Shown here: one piece after another, positions 44,667 to 53,958 of the stretch
Position numbering within the stretch: the first letter of the stretch is position 1
Layout of the letters: each line of letters opens with the position of its first letter
Assembly (NCBI GenBank): GCA_951812775.1
Contig: OX638326.1
Coordinates: 1,562,335 to 1,626,334, forward strand
Source of the DNA: an uncultured Alphaproteobacteria bacterium
Lineage (GTDB): Bacteria; Pseudomonadota; Alphaproteobacteria; MPNO01; UBA2964
Direction of reading: 5' to 3'
Length of the DNA: 64,000 nucleotides
Made by a program: the position numbers and the translations under genes
Notes under the pieces: model-generated
What the model was told of the DNA's origin: nothing
The model's input: only the letters and a program-made list of their open reading frames with translations
Databases searched by the model: none

Positions 44667-46139
44667 TTACGCTCCCCCGTCCGGCCGCGCTGTGAAACCA
44701 GCGGACTGTTCCAGCACGCTGGCGACGCGGAACAAAGTTTCTTCATCGAACGCTTTGGTGATGAGTTGTAATCCCAGCGGCAATCCATCTGACGACAGGC
44801 CAGCCGGCACCGAAATACCCGGTAGACCAGCGAGGCTGGCGGGCACCGTCATCACATCATTGAGATACATACCCAACAGATCATCGCTTTTTTCACCATG
44901 GGCAAAAGCAGCACTCGGCACCGTCGGTGTTAAAATTGCATCGACTTGCTCAAAGGCCGCCGAGAACTCGTCAGCGATTAATTTCCGAACTTTTTGCGCC
45001 TTAATGTAATAGGCGTCGTAGTAACCAACGGACAGAACATAGGTACCCATCAAAATACGACGTCGTACTTCGGATCCAAAACCTTCGCCGCGTGTATTTT
45101 CATAGACGTCAGCCAGAGTTTCTCCGTCGACGCGCAGCCCATACCGCATACCGTCATAGCGTGCGAGATTTGATGATGCTTCCGCCGGCGCGATAATATA
45201 GTAGGCCGGCAAAGCGTATTTGGTTCGGGCCAGACTAACTTCAACGGCCTCGGCACCGGCGTCTTGCAGCCATTTTATCCCTTGATCCCAAAGTGCCAGA
45301 ATTTCCGGATCGGTTCCTTCGATCCGGTATTCGCTGGGAATTCCGATTTTCATCCCTTTGATATCCTGACCAAGAACGGCCTGAAAATCAGGAACCGGCA
45401 ACTCGGCCGATGTCGTATCTTTAGGATCGAACCCGACCATCGATTGCAACAGGATCGCCGCATCCTGGACAGTTCGTGCCATCGGGCCAGCCTGATCCAG
45501 CGAGGATGCAAAGGCCACAATTCCCCATCGCGAACACCGTCCATAGGTCGGTTTCATACCGACAATGCCGCAGAACGATGCAGGTTGGCGGATCGACCCC
45601 CCGGTATCTGTTCCTGTTGCCGCCAAACAAAGACGCGCCGCAACTGCCGCCGCAGATCCGCCTGACGAACCGCCAGGAACCAATGGCTGATCATCAGATT
45701 TGCGCTTCCAGGGATTTACGACCGGTCCGAAATAGCTGGTCTCATTCGATGACCCCATAGCGAACTCGTCGAGGTTGGTTTTACCCAGCATCACCATACC
45801 GGCGTCAACCATCTGGGACGTCACGGTGGATTCATAGGGAGGCACAAACTCTTCCAGCATGTGAGACGATGCCGTACTCTTTACACCTTTTGTGCAGAAC
45901 AAATCCTTGATCGCAATCGGTAGTCCGTCGAGAGCGCCTGCCTCACCAACGGCGCGCCGTTTATCAGAGGCTTCCGCATCTGCAAGCGCTCTTTCGGGTG
46001 TTTCACTCACGAAGGCATTGAGATCACGCGCGGATTCAATTGCCGCAATATAAGTTTCGGTTATTTCCTTGGAGGAAAACTCGCCCTTGGCAAGTCCTTC
46101 TTTCGCTTCCGCCAGTGTCAATTCCGTGAGTGCCGCCAT
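44667..46139 (-). CDS. gatA: Glutamyl-tRNA(Gln) amidotransferase subunit A
   Basis: A 490-residue amidase-signature protein. The Ser-cisSer-Lys triad lies in [12 protein letters not shown] (Lys), [17 protein letters not shown] and [19 protein letters not shown]. It releases ammonia from glutamine for transfer to the tRNA-bound amino acid in GatB. The start ATG overlaps the gatC stop by one base (TAATG), indicating coupling. Confidence 0.97.
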   Translation of the reverse strand: MAALTELTLAEAKEGLAKGEFSSKEITETYIAAIESARDLNAFVSETPERALADAEASDKRRAVGEAGALDGLPIAIKDLFCTKGVKSTASSHMLEEFVPPYESTVTSQMVDAGMVMLGKTNLDEFAMGSSNETSYFGPVVNPWKRKSDDQPLVPGGSSGGSAAAVAARLCLAATGTDTGGSIRQPASFCGIVGMKPTYGRCSRWGIVAFASSLDQAGPMARTVQDAAILLQSMVGFDPKDTTSAELPVPDFQAVLGQDIKGMKIGIPSEYRIEGTDPEILALWDQGIKWLQDAGAEAVEVSLARTKYALPAYYIIAPAEASSNLARYDGMRYGLRVDGETLADVYENTRGEGFGSEVRRRILMGTYVLSVGYYDAYYIKAQKVRKLIADEFSAAFEQVDAILTPTVPSAAFAHGEKSDDLLGMYLNDVMTVPASLAGLPGISVPAGLSSDGLPLGLQLITKAFDEETLFRVASVLEQSAGFTARPDGGA

Positions 46140-46429
46140 TATTCGATCACCTTGGGCACAGCGAAATAGCCTTTATCTGTGTCCGGCGCGTTCGACAGAA
46201 CATCATCGCGGCGATCACCATCGCTCACCACATCATCACGTTGGCGCAAAACGGTACCTTCAGCGGTCGACGCCATTGGCGCAACGCCTTCGGTATCAAC
46301 CTCATCAAGCTGCTCAACCCAACCGACGATTTTCGAGAGTTCGTCAGCAAGGGCGTCGATATCTTCTTCTGGAACTTTAATCCGGGCCAATGTTGCAATA
46401 CGAGCCACGGTGGATTTGTCGACCGACAT
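46139..46429 (-). CDS. gatC: Glutamyl-tRNA(Gln) amidotransferase subunit C
   Basis: A 96-residue GatC, with [40 protein letters not shown] and [20 protein letters not shown], as in the family. It stabilises the GatA-GatB contact. First gene of the operon; the promoter should lie in the 120 bases shared with the divergent ruvX. Confidence 0.95.
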   Translation of the reverse strand: MSVDKSTVARIATLARIKVPEEDIDALADELSKIVGWVEQLDEVDTEGVAPMASTAEGTVLRQRDDVVSDGDRRDDVLSNAPDTDKGYFAVPKVIE

Positions 46430-46551
46430 AGCGTATTCGTCTCAAAGCTTATGGTTCAGGGGTGTCTCTTTAAACGAGGTCATTCGACGAAAAGCCGCAG
46501 CTTTTTGCCGAAATTCACCCAAATTTGAGCGCGCGGAAGGTAACATCGCAT

Positions 46552-47055
46552 ATGACGGTTCGCAAGCTTATAGACTTAACAGCCTTATTGCCGCCCAATC
46601 GGCGATTGCTTGGCCTAGACGTTGGCGAAAAAACCGTCGGTTTGGCCCTGTCCGATATGTCACGCACCGTCGCAACACCAATGGAAACGCTCATCCTGAG
46701 AAAGTTCACTCATACGGCGACACAACTGTTGGATATTTGCGTCGTGCATAAAGTCGCTGCCCTGATTATCGGGTTGCCGGTAAATATGGATGGTACCGAA
46801 GGACCGCGCTGCCAGTCCGTAAGGCAGTTCGGCAGAAACCTGGAAGCACATTTCGATATGGAGATGGCATTCTGGGACGAACGTCTTTCAACCGTTGCCG
46901 TCACCAAGACGATGATCGAAGCGGATATGTCGCGCGCCAAGCGAGCAGAGAATGTTGATAAAATGGCCGCCGCATACATTTTGCAGGGCGCCCTCGATTT
47001 CATGGCCAATCAATCTGACCAGCTTCAGGACGAGAAACCCGATGGCTGGGGCTAA
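46552..47055 (+). CDS. ruvX: Holliday-junction resolvase-like / pre-16S rRNA nuclease (YqgF)
   Basis: A 167-residue RNase H-fold protein with LLGLDVGEKTVGLALSD (first acidic residue), AALIIGLPVNMDGTEGPR, FWDERLSTVAVTK and VDKMAAAYILQGALD. YqgF matures the 5' end of 16S rRNA in E. coli. GGAAGG precedes the ATG at 46552; a TTG-initiated longer frame at 46525 is less likely. The ruvX/gatC divergent pair is a common alphaproteobacterial arrangement. Confidence 0.93.
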   Translation: MTVRKLIDLTALLPPNRRLLGLDVGEKTVGLALSDMSRTVATPMETLILRKFTHTATQLLDICVVHKVAALIIGLPVNMDGTEGPRCQSVRQFGRNLEAHFDMEMAFWDERLSTVAVTKTMIEADMSRAKRAENVDKMAAAYILQGALDFMANQSDQLQDEKPDGWG

Positions 47056-47154
47056 AATCTGAAAGTAGTAATTCATGTCTGACTTGGCGGACCCGGGTTT
47101 CACTGTCACACTCACGGTTCTGGTTTCCGTTTGCCACAAAGATCAGAGGACACC

Positions 47155-47976
47155 ATGCCGAAACGCCTTACCGAAGAACAAGTCGAACGATTCCATAACC
47201 AAGGCGCAATTGCGCCGGTCAAAGTCATGGAGGCGGAGGAGGCATTCGAGTTTCGTAAAAATTTTGAAGCGCTGGAAGAAGAAATAGGGTGCGAAGCCCA
47301 AAGCCGGTTTCGCATTAAGGCACATCTACCTTTCCCTTGGCTGACCGAGCTAATCCAGAACTCCAATATGCTGGATGCCGTAGAAGATCTCATTGGACCC
47401 GATATTATCGTTTGGGGTTCCAGCTTCTTCACCAAAAAGGCAAATGATCATCGATTTGTGTCCTGGCATCAGGACTCCACCTATTACGGCTTCGACCCCG
47501 CTGAGTCTGTTACTGCCTGGATTGCTTTTTCAGATAGTACACAGGAAACCGGGTGTGTTCGGATCATCCCAGGTTCCCATAAAGGCGAAGCGGTGATGAA
47601 ACATGTTGAGACATTTGATCCGGACAACTTGCTTGCGCGGGGTCAAACCATTGAAGGCATCGAGGAAAGTGAGATCGTCGACCTGGAACTTCATGCCGGA
47701 GAAATGTCGATCCACGACAATCGGACCGTCCATAGTTCAATGCCCAACCCCTCGAATATGCCGCGCATCGGCTATGCGGTACATCTTTGCGGCCCGCATG
47801 TAAAACAAACCCAATTTGAAGGTGCTACGGGAAAACTCGTTCGAGGCACTGACAATTACGGAAATTGGGGTCCTGATATTGAAGCCAAACAACATATGGA
47901 TCCGGATTGTCTCGCGGCATTGGATGTCGCCTGGCAAAGATATCGCGACTCGATGAAAGCACCTTACCAACAGTGA
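47155..47976 (+). CDS. PhyH-family (phytanoyl-CoA dioxygenase-like) 2OG oxygenase
   Basis: A 273-residue protein starting at the ATG at 47155 (preceded by AGAGGA). H105-x-D107 (FVSWHQDSTYYGF) and H193 (IHDNRTVHSSMPNPS) bind iron, and R204 (NMPRIGYAVH) binds 2-oxoglutarate; GCVRIIPGSHKGE is typical of PhyH. Family members hydroxylate acyl-CoAs, ectoine or secondary metabolites. The next gene, a 2-hydroxyacid dehydrogenase, begins 10 bases later, so a hydroxylated acid may be passed on (inference). Confidence 0.87.
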   Translation: MPKRLTEEQVERFHNQGAIAPVKVMEAEEAFEFRKNFEALEEEIGCEAQSRFRIKAHLPFPWLTELIQNSNMLDAVEDLIGPDIIVWGSSFFTKKANDHRFVSWHQDSTYYGFDPAESVTAWIAFSDSTQETGCVRIIPGSHKGEAVMKHVETFDPDNLLARGQTIEGIEESEIVDLELHAGEMSIHDNRTVHSSMPNPSNMPRIGYAVHLCGPHVKQTQFEGATGKLVRGTDNYGNWGPDIEAKQHMDPDCLAALDVAWQRYRDSMKAPYQQ

Positions 47977-47986
47977 TCAGAATTTA

Positions 47987-48916
47987 ATGAGCGTCTTGCT
48001 TGCGTCTACCATTGGTCCGCCGGATCGATGGATTTCAATATTAGAAAATGCCCTGCCAAACGAAACATTGAGAACCGATGTTGATGCAGAGGACCTCTCG
48101 GATGTCGAAGTTGCGCTTTTTGCACATCGTGTCCCTGGTTTAATTCCCCGTTTGCCGGAGCTGAAACTTGTTATTGGCCTTCAGGCGGGCGTCGACAGCT
48201 TGATCGCGGACCCCGAACTGCCATCTGATATCCCGATAGTGCGGGCGAGCGAACCGGGCGGTGATCGAATGATCGCTGAATATGTTCTACTACACGTTTT
48301 GCGACATCATCGAAACATGCCGTTTTTTCTGGAAAATCAGAGACAGAGAGTATGGGAAAAACCGGACGTGCCAGAAGCGCGCGACTGCCGCGTCGGTCTG
48401 ATGGGGATGGGTCTTATCGCTGTGCCTTGCGCCCTGGTGCTCCAAAACATTGGTTTCCAGGTCGCGAGTTGGACCCGAACACCCAATTCGATGGATGGTA
48501 TTGAAAATTTCCATGGCGCAGACTCCCTCGAACCATTTCTTGCGCGATCTAACATTCTCATAAACGTTCTTCCGATGACCGAAGCGACCGAAGATATTCT
48601 TTGTTCGCGGACCTTTGCGATGCTACCCGAAGGCGCTTGCCTCATTAATATAGGGCGTGGTCACCATGTGGTTGATGAGGATCTAATTGCCGCATTGGAC
48701 TCCGGACAGCTCAAGGCAGCTACGCTTGATGTTTTTAGGCAAGAACCACTGCCCATAGAACATCCGTTTTGGGCGCACCCAAAAATCACTTTAATGCCCC
48801 ACACCGCGCGCAAAATCCAACCTGAAAACATTGTTCCCCAGATTGCCGACAACGTCCGGCGGTTTTGGTCAGGCGAAAAACTCGTACTTCTTGTCGACCG
48901 TAGCGCTGGATATTGA
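47987..48916 (+). CDS. D-2-hydroxyacid dehydrogenase (glyoxylate/hydroxypyruvate reductase A-like)
   Basis: A 309-residue NAD(P)-dependent enzyme of the GhrA type. The nucleotide-binding loop GLMGMGLIAVP deviates from GxGxxG in the last position (Ala). Catalytic residues appear in LINIGRGHHVVDED (Arg), TLDVFRQEPLP (Glu) and LMPHTARK (His). It interconverts 2-oxo and D-2-hydroxy acids. Second gene of the PhyH unit, 10 bases downstream, followed after about 90 bases by an AEC carrier. Confidence 0.87.
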   Translation: MSVLLASTIGPPDRWISILENALPNETLRTDVDAEDLSDVEVALFAHRVPGLIPRLPELKLVIGLQAGVDSLIADPELPSDIPIVRASEPGGDRMIAEYVLLHVLRHHRNMPFFLENQRQRVWEKPDVPEARDCRVGLMGMGLIAVPCALVLQNIGFQVASWTRTPNSMDGIENFHGADSLEPFLARSNILINVLPMTEATEDILCSRTFAMLPEGACLINIGRGHHVVDEDLIAALDSGQLKAATLDVFRQEPLPIEHPFWAHPKITLMPHTARKIQPENIVPQIADNVRRFWSGEKLVLLVDRSAGY

Positions 48917-49005
48917 GCCACCTTGCATCGGTGCCATCTGATCGATAACAAAGGCTACAATTTTATCGCCGCCAACGACCAAATCTCCAAAAAGGGCCAC
49001 CATCA

Positions 49006-49935
49006 ATGTTAGCGATCGCCGCGACGATACTGCCAATTTTCCTTCTCATTGTCGTGGGCTACGTATTTAAGAAAACCGGATTTCCCGGCGATGGCTTTTG
49101 GGCGCCAGCAGAGAAACTTACCTATTATGTTCTCCTACCCGCGCTGATTATTCGCAGCATTACAGAATCCGATCTCTCGACAATGCCGGTCGGACCGATG
49201 GCGCTGACTATTCTGTCTCTCGGCGCAAGTATGATTGTTCTTGCCTTGCTGGTTAAACCCTTCTTGCGCATCGATGGCCCTGCCTACACTTCTGTTCTGC
49301 AAGGAACGACACGCATTAATGCCTATCTCTGCTTCGCTATTGGTGACGCCCTCTATGGACCAAAGAGTGTAGCCCTCTGCGCGTATTTTCTTGCGGTCAT
49401 GATGCCGTTCATCAACGCGTCCCTGGTTCCTTTGATCTCCGCCTATGCGGGAACAGGCAAACCAAATTGGGGGCGCGTCCCGCTGCAGGTGATACAAAAC
49501 CCGATCATTATCGGGTGTGCCATTGGCTGGGCTATCAATACCCTTTCCATCCCAATGCCTGATTGGTTGATGACTTTTCTTTCGATCCTGGACCGGGGAA
49601 CCTTACCGATAGCACTCCTATGCATTGGAGCAGGTCTTGTCATTGTTATGGAGCGTTCTCGCATCCTGGCGATGGGAACAGCTGTAATTCTTAAACTCTG
49701 TATTATGCCTGTTATCGCCATTTTCCTGTGCCACCAGTTTGGCGTCACGGGATTACCACTGGCAATCATTGTTCTCTATGGCGGGGCACCGGCATCACCA
49801 GCATCCTATATACTTGCGCGACAGATGGGGGGAGATGCCCCCCTCATGGCAGCCATATTGTCCGCGCAAACAATGCTTGCCGCTCTCACCTTGCCGCCAG
49901 TCTTGGCCTACATCGCCCCTCTTGTCGCGAGTTAG
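49006..49935 (+). CDS. Auxin efflux carrier (AEC) family transporter
   Basis: A 309-residue inner-membrane protein with about ten helices in two repeats (LPIFLLIVVGYVFKKTGF at the N-terminus; ALTLPPVLAYIAPLV at the C-terminus). RINAYLCFAIGDALYGPK and IVLYGGAPASPASYILARQM are characteristic. Bacterial AEC proteins such as MdcF carry carboxylates such as malonate or malate. With the two preceding genes it suggests movement of an organic acid (inference). Confidence 0.85.
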   Translation: MLAIAATILPIFLLIVVGYVFKKTGFPGDGFWAPAEKLTYYVLLPALIIRSITESDLSTMPVGPMALTILSLGASMIVLALLVKPFLRIDGPAYTSVLQGTTRINAYLCFAIGDALYGPKSVALCAYFLAVMMPFINASLVPLISAYAGTGKPNWGRVPLQVIQNPIIIGCAIGWAINTLSIPMPDWLMTFLSILDRGTLPIALLCIGAGLVIVMERSRILAMGTAVILKLCIMPVIAIFLCHQFGVTGLPLAIIVLYGGAPASPASYILARQMGGDAPLMAAILSAQTMLAALTLPPVLAYIAPLVAS

Positions 49936-50003
49936 CTTTCGACCTTTTCAAAACAACTGTGGCGCTGGATAATAGTTTCACACTCTGACAATTGGATAAT
50001 CTT

Positions 50004-50663
50004 ATGTATTTTGACGCGGACAAGAACGATCACGGCCTTCCTTATAATCCGATCAAGGCGCTGACAGTGCCGCGGCCGATTGGCTGGATCAGTACAATCA
50101 GCAAAGACGGTGTCGGAAATTTGGCACCCTTCAGCTATTTCAACGGATTATCTTACAATCCACCCTTTGTATTATTCTCCGGTGGTTCCCGCGCTGATGG
50201 CACAAAAAAAGACTCTGTGCTCAATGCCGAAGAGACAGGCGAATTCGTCTTTAACATCGCGACCTATGACACTAAGGATAAAATGAACGATTCAAGCTGG
50301 ATCGATGACCCGGCTGTTGATGAGTTGGCCGAAGTTGGACTTACCCCGGTACCATCCGTTCAGGTAAAACCACCCAGAGTCAAAGAATCACCAGCCCATT
50401 TTGAATGTGTCTATCACCAGACGGTCGTCCTGCCCGGGCACGCACCGGAATCCGTACATCATGTCGTCTTTGGCCGTGTCGTTGGCGTGCATATCGATGA
50501 TGACTACATTACAGACGATGGGCTGGTAGATACCCTGAAGATGAAAGTCATCGCTCGCCTCGGTTATAAGGACTACACCACCGTCGAGAGCACATTCTCG
50601 ATGAATAAGAGAACAGTGGAAGACAACTACCTTCCGAACAAGAATACGCAAGCGGCGGAATAG
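50004..50663 (+). CDS. Flavin reductase-like (FMN-binding split barrel) protein
   Basis: A 219-residue flavoprotein of the flavin-reductase-like family (DIM6/NTAB). The flavin site is LTVPRPIGWISTISKDGVGN with LAPFSYFNGLSYNPP, plus FVFNIATYDTKDKMN. It could supply reduced FMN to a monooxygenase such as the LLM protein at 23456, or act as a quinone or nitro reductase. The ATG at 50004 is preferred to a TTG four codons earlier. The SprA-like gene begins 7 bases after the stop. Confidence 0.85.
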   Translation: MYFDADKNDHGLPYNPIKALTVPRPIGWISTISKDGVGNLAPFSYFNGLSYNPPFVLFSGGSRADGTKKDSVLNAEETGEFVFNIATYDTKDKMNDSSWIDDPAVDELAEVGLTPVPSVQVKPPRVKESPAHFECVYHQTVVLPGHAPESVHHVVFGRVVGVHIDDDYITDDGLVDTLKMKVIARLGYKDYTTVESTFSMNKRTVEDNYLPNKNTQAAE

Positions 50664-50670
50664 CCTGTTC

Positions 50671-51462
50671 TTGAAAGTGGGGTTTTCCAAAGCCCTCACC
50701 TCAAAATGTCTGTTGTCGTGCGCGTTAATTTCCTTTGCTGTACCTCCGTATGGAGCCGCGCTTGCAGAATCAGGTAACAAACAAACGGAAGCGCCTGGCT
50801 TACCGCCAACTCCCGGATTTCTGGGAAAGCTTAAACGCGGCGCGGATGGGATAATATTTCGTACCGGGCCAGCAGGTATACGATCCAATGTTCCATCCGA
50901 GGATATAGATAAGGTATCCCCACCGTCGACTGAGACTCGGCCGTCAAAACATCCGCACCTATCCACTCCCGAAGAACGAATCTACAGCACTCGGGGACTT
51001 GAAGAGCTGCAAGGGCAGTCAGATCACGAAAGACGGGCCGACCGGCAGCAGATTGAAATTGATGGTATCTTGCGAGATGAAGCGCGGGCCAAAAAGAACG
51101 GTGCTTCGGTTGATTCTCGTGGTCTTACGGCCCACGAAATTGCCCTGCTTGAGCAGCTGCAACGCCGAGATCGCGAGGTTAGGCGCCACGAAATGGAGCA
51201 TTTCCAAAACGGGCAGCCATACGCGTCATTTCCACAGTACTTCTACGTTACAGGGCCGCTAAATAGGCCATACGCGATTTCCGGTATCGTCAAATTTGAT
51301 GCATCGCCGGTACCAGGAAACATCAGAGAGACCGTAATAAAATTGGAAAAACTGCGACGCGCTGCTTTAGCGCCAAGAACGCCATCGCTTCAGGATCGGC
51401 AAGTTGCCGCTGAACTTGCTCGGCTGATTTCAACTCTTCGCGCGGGTCGCCACAATCAATAA
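50671..51462 (+). CDS. SprA-related putative metalloprotease
   Basis: A 263-residue exported protein with an N-terminal signal (SKCLLSCALISFAVPPYGAA). The C-terminal domain matches the SprA-related family: LLEQLQRRDREVRRHEMEHF, with HExxH at residues 173-177 as the likely zinc site, YFYVTGPLNRPYAISGIVKF, and RRAALAPRTPSLQDRQVA. Members are predicted peptidases of unknown target. The start is TTG with no obvious alternative. A strong terminator follows at once. Confidence 0.78.
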   Translation: MKVGFSKALTSKCLLSCALISFAVPPYGAALAESGNKQTEAPGLPPTPGFLGKLKRGADGIIFRTGPAGIRSNVPSEDIDKVSPPSTETRPSKHPHLSTPEERIYSTRGLEELQGQSDHERRADRQQIEIDGILRDEARAKKNGASVDSRGLTAHEIALLEQLQRRDREVRRHEMEHFQNGQPYASFPQYFYVTGPLNRPYAISGIVKFDASPVPGNIRETVIKLEKLRRAALAPRTPSLQDRQVAAELARLISTLRAGRHNQ

Positions 51463-51490
51463 AAAAGCGGGCCCTAAAGCCCGCTTTTTT
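51461..51490. terminator. Bidirectional Rho-independent terminator
   Basis: AAAAAAGCGGGC and GCCCGCTTTTTT form a 12-bp stem with a 6-base loop (CCTAAA), with T runs on both strands. It ends both the SprA-like gene and the convergent small gene. Confidence 0.93.
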
Positions 51491-51498
51491 ATGAAGAG

Positions 51499-51813
51499 TT
51501 ATGCTGCGACTCTGCCCGCTCCTGCGTCACAGGAATCAATGGCCCGAACCGCGGAGTCCCTTACCGCTTCGGGCTCCAGTAACGCCCACTGACAAATGCG
51601 TCTAAAATCAAGACTATCTGTCAGCAGCCATTCCCTGGCCTCTTCCCGTAGAACTCTGGCTTCGCGCGCTTCGCTATCACCAGTCTCGCCATTAATCCCC
51701 CTGCGATTAAGTGCGTCATGAAAAGCGCGGGCAATTACCGCACGGAACAGGGTTACTTCGCCAGCGACTGTGGCGATATTCGTCATCTCCCGATTACTCG
51801 GATCGAAATTCAT
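51499..51813 (-). CDS. Small protein of unknown function
   Basis: A 104-residue acidic helical protein that I do not recognise. I chose the ATG at 51813 because GGGGG lies about 8 bases before it. The C-terminal half (EEAREWLLTDSLDFRRICQW, ALLEPEAVRDSAVRAI) has the look of a DNA-associated or phage-derived small domain, but this is only an impression. It lies between the bidirectional terminator and the region upstream of plsY. Confidence 0.6.
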   Translation of the reverse strand: MNFDPSNREMTNIATVAGEVTLFRAVIARAFHDALNRRGINGETGDSEAREARVLREEAREWLLTDSLDFRRICQWALLEPEAVRDSAVRAIDSCDAGAGRVAA

Positions 51814-51942
51814 CCTCATGTCCCCCATAACCATCGACCATTGCAGTCGTGGTCTACTTATTAGTCTTATACTGGCCCTTATGGATCAGCGATTAGTTAC
51901 AAAGATATCTTAGTCGACCTGAACACCGTTGTGTAGCTTTTT

Positions 51943-51985
51943 ATGCGAATCTGTCTCAAAAATGCGAATTTACTCAGAATGCGAT
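51943..51985. repeat. Three spaced ATGCGA direct repeats upstream of plsY
   Basis: ATGCGAAT at 51943-51950 and 51962-51969, and ATGCGAT at 51979-51985, are spaced 19 and 17 bases apart. The first two are each followed by a T-x-CTC element. They lie about 90-130 bases upstream of the plsY start in a 250-base intergenic region and could be a protein-binding array; no function is shown. Confidence 0.4.
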
Positions 51986-52072
51986 AAGCTTGCTGCCAAT
52001 AGCGTTCAGCTTTAGAAGTAATTCCAGTCATTTAAAGAACAAATTTCCAGGCGCAGACCGAAAGGATACGTC

Positions 52073-52717
52073 GTGATCGACCCGATAAGCTGGGCACATT
52101 CCTGGCCTTATATTCTTACCGCTTTTATCGGAGGGTATTCGATTGGCTCAGTACCGTTTGGCTTGCTCTTTACCAAGATGTCTGGCCTCGGTGATATCCG
52201 TGACATTGGTTCAGGAAATATCGGGGCAACGAACGTACTACGAACCGGGAAAAAGGGTATCGCAGCAGCGACGTTGTCGGCTGACATAATCAAAGGCGTA
52301 TTCGCTGCTCTTATCGGCGCACAGTTTGGACCAGATATCGCTGTTGTCGCTGCGCTCGGTGCCTTTCTGGGCCACTTGTTTCCTGTCTGGCTAAAATTTC
52401 AGGGCGGAAAAGGTGTAGCAACTACCCTCGGCATTATATTGGCCTTGTCCTGGCAAACAGGGCTCGTCGCGGTCGGCATTTGGTTACTCACCGCGTTGGT
52501 GTTTCGCTATTCTTCTCTTGCAGCACTACTTGGAGCAATTGCCGCACCTATTTCTGCTTGGTGGTTAGCAACGCCACAGCTCGTCGAGCTCTTTGCCGTT
52601 TTCACTGTTCTTATCTGGATTCGACATCATGCGAACATAAGGCGTTTGCTCAAAGGCGAAGAAACCAAAATTGGTGCGAAAAGCCAGGAGACCGTACCGG
52701 ACGAAAGTACGTCCTGA
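52073..52717 (+). CDS. plsY: Acyl-phosphate:glycerol-3-phosphate acyltransferase
   Basis: A 214-residue integral membrane enzyme of about five helices. The conserved loops are YSIGSVPFGLLFTKMSG, GSGNIGATNVLRTGKKG, FPVWLKFQGGKGVATTLG and IWIRHHANIRRLLKGEE. It transfers an acyl group from acyl-phosphate to glycerol-3-phosphate, the first step of phospholipid synthesis. Start GTG with AAAGGA upstream. A dprA gene follows after 28 bases, the usual alphaproteobacterial order. Confidence 0.95.
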   Translation: MIDPISWAHSWPYILTAFIGGYSIGSVPFGLLFTKMSGLGDIRDIGSGNIGATNVLRTGKKGIAAATLSADIIKGVFAALIGAQFGPDIAVVAALGAFLGHLFPVWLKFQGGKGVATTLGIILALSWQTGLVAVGIWLLTALVFRYSSLAALLGAIAAPISAWWLATPQLVELFAVFTVLIWIRHHANIRRLLKGEETKIGAKSQETVPDESTS

Positions 52718-52745
52718 AGGTATGATTTGATGCGGACGGGTCTCA

Positions 52746-53875
52746 ATGGATACTGAACGACGTTCTCTTTCCCGCACTGAACATCGCGATTGGCTTAGAC
52801 TGATACGCAGCGAAAACGTCGGACCTACAACTTTTCGAAGTTTGATTCAGCGTTACGGATCAGCCGCCAGCGCCCTCGAAGCCGCGCCCGAGCTTTCGCG
52901 CCGTGGCGGTAGGAAACGCGCTATTAAAATTATTCCGGAATTCGAGGCTGACGACGAACTCGCTGTTCTTGAAGAACGGGGCGGTACTCTTATCGGCTTA
53001 TGTGAACCGGCGTACCCCGAAGCCCTCTCTACAATTCACGACCCTCCTCCTCTTCTGCAGCTGTTTGGCGATGCCAGTCTGCTCAATAAACCCTCAATCG
53101 GTGTTGTGGGTGCCCGGAACGCTTCTGCTGCCGGCCGGGTCTTCGCGCGTGATATCGCCGCCGCTGTAGGAAAGAAAGGGCTTATCGTCTCATCGGGATT
53201 AGCCCGCGGGATTGATACTGCCGCACATGAAGGGGCACTCGAAACTGGCACCGTCGCTGTCGTCGCGGGGGGGGGGGGGTCGACATTGTTTATCCCCGCG
53301 AAAACGAGGCACTTTACGAAAAAATTGTCCAAACTGGTGCGGTAATAAGCGAACAACCTTTGGGGACGTCACCCACAGCCAGGCATTTCCCACCGAGAAA
53401 CAGGCTGATTTCGGGTTTGTCGTTCGGCGTCCTCGTCGTCGAAGCCGCGCTGCGGTCAGGGTCGCTCATCACGGCGCGCATGGCGTTGGAACAGGGACGA
53501 GAAGTTTTTTCCGTCCCCGGATCACCGCGCGATCCGCGACACAAGGGTACAAATGGCCTGCTACGCGATGGGGCGACACTCACTGAAGGGGCAGACGATA
53601 TTATTTCGCAGATTTCTCCGATGTTGGAGACCGTTAAAGCGTCTCAGGAATTCGTCAAACTTCTGCCGGACGCTACCGAAACCATCCCCGAAAATGAAAC
53701 ATCGGAGGCCAGGGATCGCGTCTGCGAATTATTGGGCCCGGTTGCAGTAAGTATTGACGAACTGCTTCGCGAGTGCCAATTGTCACCCGCCGTTGTACTA
53801 ACGGTACTCCTCGAGTTGGAACTCGCGGGGCGATTGGAACGCCATCCGGGAAATCTGGTTTCGTTGATTTCGTAA
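52746..53875 (+). pseudogene. dprA: DNA-processing protein DprA, frameshifted at a 13-G tract
   Basis: Two frames make one normal-length DprA (about 374 residues). The N-terminal frame has a helical domain, then VGARNASAAGRVFARDI and [19 protein letters not shown] of the Rossmann-like domain, and ends at [12 protein letters not shown]. The second frame continues [40 protein letters not shown], and a C-terminal winged helix. The join is a run of 13 G at 53267-53279; run lengths of 8, 11 or 14 would restore the frame, and 8 gives the usual AGGVD. DprA loads RecA on incoming single-stranded DNA in transformation. As read, the protein lacks half its core. Slippage (phase variation) or a homopolymer sequencing error are both possible. 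Confidence 0.88.
53267..53279. repeat. 13-G homopolymer within dprA
   Basis: An uninterrupted run of 13 G, the longest single-base run I saw in the window. The codons here are glycine (GGG), so the frame depends directly on run length. Confidence 0.95.
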
Positions 53876-53958
53876 ACGATCCAGCAACCTAATAAGAGAT
53901 AGCATCCATTCGCTCACGGGAGACGTGACAGGTAATTTTAACGAGTAACTGAGCCGCC

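Noticed and set aside
43000-46100. Long open frames on the plus strand opposite gatA and gatB
   Set aside because: They are antisense to conserved housekeeping genes, have no ribosome binding sites and no recognisable domains.
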